A DNA stretch of 64,000 nt from Anastatus disparis (lineage: Eukaryota; Arthropoda; Insecta; Hymenoptera; Eupelmidae), in assembly GCA_017163975.1 (NCBI GenBank), contig JAFFSR010000218.1:4405501-4469500 (forward strand), in the 5' to 3' direction. Shown piece by piece: positions 35,801-47,800 of this stretch. The stretch's first letter is position 1, and every line of letters starts with the position of its first letter. A program made the position numbers and the translations under genes. The notes beneath the pieces were generated by a model, which ran no database searches, was not told where the DNA came from, and worked only from the letters and a program-made list of their open reading frames with translations.

Positions 35801-38800
35801 TAATGGAATCTAATATACTGACGAATCGTAATTAGCGCGTAACTTAGTTATAACAAATATTCAACTTTTGTAAATTAATATTCATTTCAGCAAAATCAAT
35901 GGCTCGAAGGTTTGATACTGTTTTAACGAGTGTATTTCCCTTATTAGCGTAAAGACTGCAAAATATATACTTACACGGCCACAAATAAGTCCTGACTGTG
36001 ATTTAGTACCATTTGTCCTGGCCAACTTAGATACAACAAATGTAACATGTAACCAATTGCAACGGGGACTAGCCGTAAGAGATCAAAAGTACTAAGTCTA
36101 GTAAACTAAAAAATAAAATGAAATTTCTATAAATTAAATATTTATTAATCATAGCATTTAATGTAAATATCATTAATAAAACTAATTAATATTACATTAC
36201 TATTGATCTAATTAAAAAAAATTTATTATGAAGAAAATAGGGTCTGAGTCCTGATTACTGAGCCTGTCCCGAACACTGTGTTCTTATACTGAATTGTTTT
36301 TATAAATAAAATTTTACAAAAAAACTGAAGGAAAAAAATGTCATGATAAAGTCGAAAGTTCAATCTTTAATTTGCAAAAATTAATTCTATATCGCGTAAA
36401 AGCGCCATTCATAAAAAACATACTAAGAATCCTTCTCCGTGGTGGGACTCTGATTGCAATAAAATGAAACGCATAAGACGGGCCTTCTTTAAAAAATGGG
36501 AATACACTAAAAACTTAAATGATTTAATCAATTATAAAAAAAAATGTGCCCTAGCCAAAAAATTTTTCAAAAATAAGAAAAAAGAACATTTCAGAAATTT
36601 TGCAAAAACAATCAGCTTTCAAACAAACACTTCATACGTATGAAATGCATATAGAATTTTAAACAATAATTGTATTAAAATTAATAGTTCTGGCCCCCTA
36701 GATCAGACTGCGCTTCACGAAAAATACACTACCTGCCTGGAAAAGCTCTGTCCTCCTTGGGTCGATTATGACCCTAGCTGGATTCTTCAGTGCAAAAAAG
36801 AAAAATTTTTTGACAATTATTTTACGTTTTCTGAACTTAACAAAGTTATAAGTTCTTGTAATGTATATATATATTTCATATGATATCAGATAGATTTTAA
36901 CCCGGTTCACGTTTTACACATTACATCAGGGCAGAATATTTGATACATCATACCGAAAACTTTGACTATCGATGGATGGTCAGTCACTTTTTGTGACCAA
37001 CATTCAACCGATACTCAATGAGGTCGAATTTTTTAAGAGTCGCGATATGAGTAGCACATACACTAATTTTCTTTCAAAAAAAAAGTCAGAGGTACCTGGC
37101 CAGGATTCAAACCCATGCCCACCGCGTTGAAGGCAAGAGCTCTATCTGTTACGTCACCACGCTCCTGTAGACTAGACGGCATAGACAATAAAATTTTGCA
37201 GAGATCTCCTATTAAATACAAACTCCTTCTCCTCGACATATTTAATGAAATGCATTAAAAAAACTCATATCCTACCGACTGGAAACATTCTTTTATACAT
37301 ATGGTTAACAAACCAGACGGTCAATCAGTTAAACCAATTGCTTTGACGTCATGTCTTTGCAAAATTTTTGAGTCGTTAATCAAAAATCGATTACAATATT
37401 GGTTGAAGCGTAACGATTTTCTTCCAGTAGGACAGTCGGGTTTCCGGAAAGGCGAGTCTTGTTACAATAACCTAAAATATTTAACTTTACAAATAGATAA
37501 AGCCTTTACCGATAAACAACAAATTCTAGCCGCTTTTCTAGTTGTTTCCGATGCCTTTAATAACGTTCCAGTTGAATGTTTTCTTATCAGGCTCGCGGAA
37601 ATAAACTGCTCTGAACAGTTAATAAGATTTATAAAATTTCTAATTCAAGAAAGATTTATTCATACGGATATCAAAGGACACGAAATTAAAAAAGTAAGTA
37701 AAAGAGTTCCTCAAGGAGTGGTCTTGAGCCCTCTTTTATATCTAATTTATGTCTCAAATGTTACAAAAAATATACCTAACGAATCTATCGTTCTACAATT
37801 CGCCGATGATATTGTCGTATATGTTAAAAACGCCTCAATTATCCTAAAGTTCTTTACACTGACTTATTCGAAAATATAAAAAAATGGCCAACTCACGCAC
37901 TAATGAAATTATAAAAAAACAAGGTCACAAAAAGGGAATATTTTATTTCCAATTATATTACAATGAGAATAGCAAATCGTGGTTCCACAATAAAAAACTA
38001 TCTAAAGAATTGATTGTTTCAATTAATCGAACCAGATCCAACCACTACCATATAGCTGAATCCTTATCCAAAATAAATGTAATAGATTCTCCACTATGTG
38101 CTTGCACAAGAAAACGAAAACATAAATCACATTCCATGGCAATGCCATCTATTTAATAAAGAAAGACAGTTTCCACTTAATAAGCTCTCTAAGCTAAGAT
38201 TAGATCCTCCGTTATGCGCAGAAATGTTAATAGCCAAAACCAGATATTGAAATTTGTAAATGGATTCTCGACTATTTAAAACGATGTAACCGAAAAATTT
38301 AAATTAAAATTTATAAATAAGTTTTTGACTTCTCAAATAATGTAACTAAAAAATTTATATCAAGAATATAAAAGATTAATTGTAAACATAATATTTGTAA
38401 CTGCTAATAGCGTAAAGCAGAAATAAACCTTCGTACAAGGTTTACCCTATGTTAAGGTTTAAAATGCTAATAAAAAAAAATAAAAAAAATACAAAAAAGA
38501 ATAGCGAAAAATATTTCTATATCTTTGTTTATAGGGTATCTATTTGTTGAAAAGAAAAAACACGAGTTCATTTTTTTTCATCAAAAAATCATATCCTGCA
38601 GTTGCAGCTAAGTCCGTTTCCCGAACTGAGGTGCTCTCCTAGGAAAAATGCCATCGGCTTAAAAAGCAGTAATAAAGAGTTTAAACAACAAAAATTTTAA
38701 TTCCTGAAAGTACTATCATTGGATTGAAATAGAGGAATAATGCTCCGCAACATGCTTATCAATCCAATAAAAAGTAATAAATAATAAATTAATAAAGTTA

Positions 38801-41800
38801 ATATAAAACCCAAATTTTCAAGGATGCACTCATAACTGACAGTTGTGATAGTACATTCAGATTTTAGAATAACAAAGGATAGCAATTCTCAATAATCTTT
38901 AGTGATAAATTGTTCTTCTTCAAATGTATTATTCTATAGCTACATTTCATATACTATTGGCATCGCATACATCAACAGAAGAAAATATCAAAGAGGATAC
39001 AAATCATTCAGAATAAAAGTCTAAACAATACTTGATGATAAAGAAGAAAATTTATTTGTCAATGATTTTGCAGCGAGTATTTGTAAATGATTTTGCGAAT
39101 GAGAGCAAGGCTATGTCCTATATTATTAGTACTAAATATTGCTTTTGTACGGGGCGGAAATATGGGCTGACGCGCTTCGCGTTCGAAAGTACCGAAAGCG
39201 ACTGACGGACGTACAGAAACGCGGAGCGCTTCGGATAGCTTGCGCCTACTGGACGGTCTCTGCGGAGGCCGTAATGGTGGTTGCAAGCGTAGTCACTATA
39301 GATCTCCTTGCGCTAGAGTGCAAGCGGATCTATGAAGCGGCAGTTCGGGAAAGAGACCTGACTATGACGCTATGGAGCGAACGGTGGACGAGAGACGGAA
39401 CGGAGGTGTGGACTAGACGTGTGATCAGGGACCTGAGACGGTGGACGCAACGGACTTTTGGGGAGGTGGATTTCTACTTTACCCAATTCTTGACCGAACA
39501 CGGATACTTCAGGCGGTACCTGCATCAGAGAGGCAAGGTGTAGCATGCGGGCTGTACCTTTTGCAGACACGACAGGGACGACGCTGAGCATACGTTCTTC
39601 GAATGCTCGCGATGGGACTCTGACAGACGAACGCTACAAAGACGGACTGGAGACTTAACACCAGACAATATTGTAGACTGAATGCTGGAGGACGTACAAA
39701 ACTGGGCAGCGGTGGTGACCTTCGTCACGGTCATCCTCAAAGGGAAAAAAGAGGAAGGATGTTTAGTGTGAATGGATGAGAATTACAAATACGCAGGGAG
39801 ACAAATGTCCTTGGGCCTAGCGACCCCACGTACCCGAGCTGAGCGAATGACATGGTGAATGGATGGATGCAAGAGAGGATGAGAAAATGCAAATACGCAG
39901 GGGGACTGCACAGTCCTTGGGCCTAGCGACCCCACGTACCCGAGCTGAGTGAATAGTATACTGAATGTGTGGATGAAAGTGAGTGCGTAAATCTGCAAAT
40001 ACACAAGGGGGCTGAAAAGTCCTTGGGCCTAGCGACCCCACGTACCCGAGCTGAGTGAATGGCATACTGAATGAATGGATAAAGGCAAGGATGAAGATGT
40101 GCGAACACGCAGGGGGACTGAAAAGTCCTTGGGCCCAGCGACCCCACGTACCCGAGCTAAGTATGAATGAAGGAGTGCAAGGTAGGATGACAGGCAAATG
40201 TATGCATGTTTAGACCTATAAATGGACACGGCCTAGTGCCTGGACGGACGGACAAGACAAGCGACAATGGACAAGACCGCAGCATGAAGTAATGCTAACG
40301 CGGTCCCACGCTGCGGCTCTGAACGGTGGACGTTACGGATCCCTGCCCGTGTAAGTGAGGCATTTTTTTGCTTCTCTTCCGCGGCCAGGGTGAAGGGGGT
40401 TTAGACGGTCTCTACCTGTGGATGCTTCGGGGGCGAATGTGAACCTACCAGGTTTCTTTCTCCCTCCAAGCTGACGCAGCGTCACAATCCCGTCACACCA
40501 GTGGCGCGCACTGCGGTTGGGGTGATCCAGCCGCAGACCACGCCGCTGTAGGTCTGATAGCAGATTTACCAGTTTTTTGAGCACCAAAAAAAAAATACTA
40601 AATATTGCCTATCTTTTCATTTTTTTGCGAAATTTGAGAAAAAGAAATGCATTACTGTAGTATGTACCATGAAGATTATTTAGTTATATTTTTAAATAAA
40701 AGCCTATGTATTTCTTTTTATAAAATTTTGCAATAAAATGAAAAGATACTGAATATTTATGAGTACAGAAAGTAAATCTATGTTATTACATACCCCATAA
40801 AAATTATCGAATTGCATACTTTTATTGCTTCATTAGTATACAAATCGTCGGGTGAGAAGAAAAAGGTTACAACTCAGACAAGCGCTATAAAAAGTTTTGC
40901 TCACTAAAAAATACTAACTCAACTTTGCGCGCTAAAAGGTTCCATCGAAATGAAACGTAATTTTATTGGTTTCAAGGGATACGATTATTGATGTCACCTC
41001 AGAGCTATGATCTTATATGAACAATAGTTTATAAAGTTTTTGCATCAGTATTAGGGTTTGAAGAAGTTTTTTTTTTCATCATAGAGTGGCACGATAACGG
41101 TGTCTTGCTAAGAAAAATGCCAATGCATTTAAAATATGTTTCTTTCATTGTACACTAGCAAAGCGTATAACATAATCATTTCTATTTATGCGCACAAAAA
41201 AAATGACTCCAAAAATCTTTCATCAGTTAATTTAATTTTACAGAGTATAAAAATTTTTTTTTATTGAATAATATGCAATTGATAACTTAAATTAAAATAA
41301 GCATTTCTCTTTTTACTATCATGTAAAAATTTATCATTGGGACAAACCAAAACTTTAAAATTTATTTTATTTTCAATGAATGGAAAGTTTATTTTACTCA
41401 AAATGGTCATCTCATGTGACTTTGCCCTAGTATATATTTAATGTGAATATAATATAGGTTACTTACTATAATAGCTGAAATACTAAAGTTGATTATTGTT
41501 GCTCCAATTACTAGGAGAAATAAAACAGAATATATGGACTCTATCAATTTGAGATAGCTATATCAATAAACAAGTAATAAAATTAGTAACTTTTTATCAG
41601 TATTATCATTAGTATATAATTTCTAATGTCCATTACATATCAGATACATTCACTCGTGAAAAATTTATCTTCGTGTAACTCATGTTATTTATATTTAAGA
41701 AATGTTTATCGATAATTTAAAAAAATGTCTACTGTTAAAAAAAATGTTATTTGTTAGCTATTGTAATAATGTAATTTTTTCATAAATAATGTTAAATTTT

Positions 41801-44800
41801 TTAAAGTATTAAAGATAATTGATTAAAAAATAATTAAATTGGATTGATAAAAATAAAAAATATTAATTTGTTAATGAAATAGAACCATTTAAAAATGTCT
41901 CTAAAAATATAGGGGAAACTGAGGTAAAACCGCATATTGAATTTAGCATATATATTTAGTGATAATCATTTGAAGTTACTACTTTAAAAAGTAAGAAAAT
42001 GAAGTGTCTGATAAAATCGGTTGACTTATCTTTAAAATATAAAGGCAGCTAAACAAGCATAGACCCAGTCACACATATGCACATATATATATACAAAGCA
42101 AGGATATCAGCCGCACATAGACATTTTATAAAATAGCCTATTAATGTCGAGACTTAAATGTGATATTTTTGACCAGTTGTTGAAAAAGTAGTATATGTAT
42201 CACAGAAGGAAAATTGGTAATATACTATTTTTTAGCATCATAAACCTTCTTTTGTTAAGAAGTAAAAACTATTTTTATATGTATATATAATAGATTATGA
42301 GAGTTATTTTAAATAATATTTTCAAAATAATTTCAGGCAAACTCTATTTCATAAATTAGATATAGAAACCACAATAATATTAATTAGAATAAATACAAAC
42401 ATATACAAATAATAACGACACTTAACTGTAAAACAGTGTTATGCAACTTTATACTTTCAATAACTTTGTTATAATCAGCGTTAGGTTGATTACTTGAAGT
42501 TGCTACTTTCAATCTATACCTGAAAAGATAAAATTATTAAACTGAAATAAATTTAAAAGTTTTTCTGTTAGAATAAATTAATACTGACTTGAAAGTCATC
42601 GGAATGAAATTTACTATTTTCGAATATTTTTTTTAACTTCATTATTGAAATCATAAAAATCTTCAATTGCATGAACTTTAAAGTACGAAAAATCATACAT
42701 GGATTTTGAAAAAGTATTCGAAAATGGTATTTGGGAATTAATAATATCAATTAAACATTTTTTAAAATTATATTACCTATCTCAAAAATTATTAAATTTT
42801 TAAGAAGTAATAAAAACAACGTTGTATGTTTTTTTCAATTGATAATTTCTATAAAAATGATATACGTTTTTATGTAGACATAAAAATTAGTAAAAAAATT
42901 TTTTTATATTACTATAAATAAGAGAGATTTTTTCATACCAAACTTACTTTATTTCAGAAATTTTTGACCAATTTGTCAAATGCCGTTTGGATTTTCAAGA
43001 TACGATCATTAGTTCCACAGATACAACATTTTGATAAATTTTATTATAGGGTGGGCAAAAGCAATTAACCGGCATGTGAGTATGTAAAATAAATCGTTGA
43101 TGCAAACAAACAAAGGTCCGCTGGCAAAATGATACAAACAAGGGCGTGATAGGAATTTTCTACGAAAAAAGATGCACTGCAACAATTGACTTCAGAAAAG
43201 GACGCCCGAGGATTGACGCGAAAAAAGCCGTGCTATTATTTTGATGCTGAAAAAGCCCCATTACAAGAATGGATAACGAAAACAGGCGTGCGTTCAGAAG
43301 TTATTAATGAAAAAAGGCACGCTTTTAAAAATTGACGGACAAAAATGGCGAAAATTTTAAAATTAAAAACATGATTTTTTTTAATAATATCATTTATAGC
43401 ATTGCGGATATTAAATCCGCGTATTCGGGACGAGTTAGTGGGTGCTAAATAAGCTATTATTGGACTGTACAAAAAAGTGTGAAAAATCCTTCTCTTTTTT
43501 ACATTGTTCAACGCGGTATTTATATTAAATTTGCACATCACACAATAATTTTCAAAAAATTTTTAACATATACATAAAATATAACCGAAAGAATATATAC
43601 TAGAACAAAGCACTCAAAACGTCAACAACAATGATTAATTTAAAATAAGAAATGTATAAGACATTGTTCGGAGCGCCATACCTTTTATCTAAACGAATAA
43701 TTCATATAAATACGGTGCGTGTGTGCGAACAGAGTACGACAAAGAACGATGTGTATAGAAGTATGTCTTGTTAGAAATTTAGTCAAAAATATTTGTGAAT
43801 TATCAATAATTTTAACTGCGCTAAAGAAACATTTATATATTGTCAAAAAAAATAAACTAGGAAAGAAGAAATAACATTACAAAGATTATTCAGTTGAACT
43901 TTTAAATGAATTCATTCATCAATTTTCAAGAATTTTGTACAGTGTCCGTTTTACATCTCCTTGAATACTTTAATTTGTTGTATTAAAAAAACTCGTGGTT
44001 CAAAAGTTAGATAGATAGATATAATTTTATTTTGTAATATATGTATATGAAAACAGCGTGTAATGCAATAATTACAATTAAAATTAAAATACATAAAATA
44101 CTTAAAAATAGTATTGCATACTAAAAATAGAAATTGCACTGTATGATATTACACTCATAAAAAATAATAGAATTAATAATGCTATAATAGTAAGACAATC
44201 AATTAAATAAAAGTGATATCACAGATAGAAAACCAAACAAGAGTAAATACACACAATGAATATAAAAAATATGTTAAAAATCAGTTTCAAACACTTATCA
44301 GTCAAATTCCAAAACGAGGTAAAATATACAATAATATTTCTCTAAAAGTGAATGATCATATTTTTATACTTTTTATACTTTAAAAGTTGTGCCTATTTAA
44401 AAATTACTACATATTTGTTTATATTTATAGCATGTAACATATGATCAATTTTTTACGCTACTTCGTAACCATTATTTAACTATCTACCAACATTTACTTA
44501 CAAAGAGAGCACCCCACATCTGGGAAACGGGTTCGGCTAAAACTGCAGGACATGATTTTTTTATGAAAAAAAAATGAACCTGTGTTTTTTCTTTTCGTCG
44601 AATAAGCCCTCTAAACAAGAATATAACATTTTTCAAAAAATATTCTTAATTAAATATTGCCACGTATTTACTTAATATTTTTAGCATATAAAATGTGATC
44701 AATTTTTTACGCTATTTCATTAACATATTTTAATCACCTTTAACTTTTGAATCATTAAAACTTTTTTAAAGCAAGAAAGCTTTAAAGCATTTAATTCATG

Positions 44801-47800
44801 CTTTATTTTATTTTTAATGCATTTTTCCGTAAGAGTCTTAGTTCTTTGGTTATATAAGTTCTTATAAAGGCTCTTATTCACCATATTTTTGAAAAAATGT
44901 CTATATCCTTGTCTAGGGGGCTTATTCGACGAAAACAAAAAACACGGGTTCATTTTTTTTCATCAAAAAATCATATCCTGCAGTTTCAGCTGAATCCGTT
45001 TCCCGGAGGTGAGGTGCTCTCCTTGTTTGAAAAACCAACTCTCCAATTTGTGATAACTATAACTTACCTACGAGGATGGAACCCATGCTAATAAATTGTA
45101 CGAAGTACAGTCAAAAATAAAATTCAAACTCGAAATTTTAATATAAAAGTATAAATTGAGGAAATTCAGTTAATTTCATATATAAATTAGGACTTAAAAT
45201 ATATCTATCAAACTTACATGATGATTGAAAAAAGTCCAAGGATTTGATGAACTATAACTGTATAAGTGGTATCGACACTACAAATTGTGGTCACAACAAT
45301 AGCAGTATCCATCAAAAAGAATAAGTAGAGTTCATAATAATACTTATATGGATCTATTATAAATTCTCCTTTGATGAATAATATTTTTTCTCGTGATTCA
45401 TTCAATGGCATAATGTAATTAAGGAATACCGGTATTAGAGGGAAGTTCATAAATGACACTCCAGCCGACACCATATATACTATATAAAAGAAAATTATTA
45501 AATTACGAGTAAAAATAAAATTAAAATAATGATATAAATGATGTTACTGAAGGTTCTTACGAAAATAAAATATAGCTTTTAATTTTCCTTTTTTGGCGTA
45601 TTTTTGTATTATTGCTTGTTCTGTTGGATCTGAAAAAGACAACCAATCTATTGCTATTTGTTGATATACATTCTTCAGCTAAAATAAAATGTAGAATTAA
45701 ATCATAAATAAAAATTACAAATTATTTTAATTTTTATATAAAGTAATGGCTAATTATAAATTTAACAACCTTTGACTCGGACAATATTGTTATGAGGAAT
45801 TTTAAAGTAACGACCATCAAGTAAGTTACACCAATAATGTTTTCACAACACACAGGTAAGTCATTTCCGCACTTAAGTCTTACAGCATTTGCCTAAAACA
45901 TGAATTTGAAAAATTTTTCATACGAGGACAAAATAGTACATTATGTACTAAGGGCGTGAAATAGGGGATATTGGCCAGAGTGTGAGTTTGTCGCTTGAAC
46001 GAAGCGAGGATAAAGCTTATTATGCAATTTAGGAGTGAAGTCTATTTCTTTTAAGCTTAACTCTCAGGAAAAAAAATTGTGACTTTAATTCCTTATTGCA
46101 TAATGTAATATTAAATCAACAATTAATATATTAAACAGATTTTATTTTAAAATCCAAAAAAAATTCTTCTGTGGCCAAAAAATATTTCTACCAGGGACTA
46201 GGGACTAAAGGATTCTGCTTGCTTTTATCGTCCATTTTTGTTGAAAAAACTATAACCTTAGTGTCACTATTTTTAGAATTGCTTATTCGTAAAATATAAA
46301 TATAATAAATATTTGTGAAGTTTTGTTTATTCATTTTGTTTGATTTTATGATGTATAGATAATTTGTTTTAATTTTACAAATAATATAACATTAACAATT
46401 AAAAGTTTTATTATTCAGTACTAATTATTATACCGTAAAGGACGTAGTTCCTGATCAGGGCGTAATTTCTGATCATTATTTATTATAAATCATAATCTAT
46501 AAGATTTTAGTAGGAAAAACTTTTTCTAAATTTATGAGAAAAAATAGATTGAGCGTAAGAAATGCTTCGTTTGTGTAAAAAAGAAATATACTTTTATTTT
46601 TTTACATGTAAATATGTGATCAGAAATAACTCCTAAGTGATCAGAAATTACGTCCTTCACGGTATTCAAAAGCTCATTCATAAATATTTATTTTTTAAGA
46701 ATAAACATCATTTTAAATGTCATTAAATATTAGCATTGGCTTTAAAAAATTTGAAAATATACGTAAATGTTTTAATTTTTTAATGTTTTCGCTTATTTAA
46801 AAATAGTATTATCGATTCCTTTCGGAAATTTTTTATATTCGAATAAAAAATTTAAGACACTAAAATATTTAGGATTCGATGACAGAACCTTGCCATTTTA
46901 AATGCAAAACCAAAATGGCGGATTATTTTCTGGAATGTGAAATGGCTGGTTTCTTTTATTAAATGCGAAAAAGATCGGTTTGTTCAAATAAATACAAAAC
47001 AGAGCTGGGGAAGTATTCGACCGCAAAATTTTTCGAATACTTTTTTGACTTACAAGGAGAGCATATCACCTTCAGAAAATGGATTCAGCTGAAACTGCAA
47101 GATATAATTTTTTCATGAAAAAAAATGAACTTGTGTTTTTTATTTTCTTTGAATAGACTCCATAGATGAAGATATAAACATTTTTTCAGAAGATCTTAAA
47201 TTACAGGCGAATAAAATATGCTAATGAAATAGCGTAAAAAATTTATCATGTTTTATATGTTAAAAATATTATGAAATATGTAGTAATTTTTAATTAAGCT
47301 CAACTTTTAAACCACAAAAGCTTTTTCAATGCAAAAAAGCTTAAACTAAAGCATTTAACCTGTACTTAATATTTTATACAGTTTTTAGTAAGAATCTTAG
47401 TTTTTTGGTTATTTAAGATCTTATAAACGCTCCTTTTGTAATATTTTCAAAGAAATGTCTATATCTTCATCTATGAAGCCTATTGAAGAAAAAGAAAAAA
47501 TACGAGCTCATTTTTGCTTTCACATACATGGAGAGAATTTTTCTATAAAAATTATGGTGACGGTCACTACAATCGATGGACATCGTAGAATACTATGAAA
47601 AATTATAAGATATTACCGTAAAAATTATACCGAATTCGGATAATTTTTACGGTAACGCCTCATAATTTTTCATACTATTCTACGATGTCCTTCGATTGTA
47701 GTAACTGTCACCGTAATTTTTATAGAGAATTTCTTTCCACGTAGAAAAAGAATTGCATCCATAAAAATATTTTTTTTCATTTTTTTATTTATTTTTTACA

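Larger units (their letters stand above)
39143..40595 (+). mobile_element. 5'-truncated R1-clade LINE with 13-bp target duplication
   Basis: A GC-rich island (39143-40595) in AT-rich DNA. It starts inside the ORF2 C-terminal domain and ends in a poly-A run. TACTAAATATTGC flanks it at 39130-39142 and 40596-40608, the mark of target-primed insertion. It landed in a family-1 MITE, whose right part resumes at 40609. The 3' UTR contains a 106-bp repeat. R1 itself is rDNA-specific, so this is an R1-clade relative with looser targeting. It lies in the OR intron between exons 6 and 7. Confidence 0.88.

Noticed and set aside
38697..38885. Hydrophobic 62-codon minus-strand ORF resembling a transmembrane exon of the odorant receptor
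   Set aside because: No splice sites or phase fit the receptor; the phase-correct exon is at 35975-36105.
39783..40229. Overlapping 66-126-codon minus-strand ORFs
   Set aside because: Produced by the 106-bp repeat in the LINE 3' UTR; repeated peptide text and antisense to the LINE.
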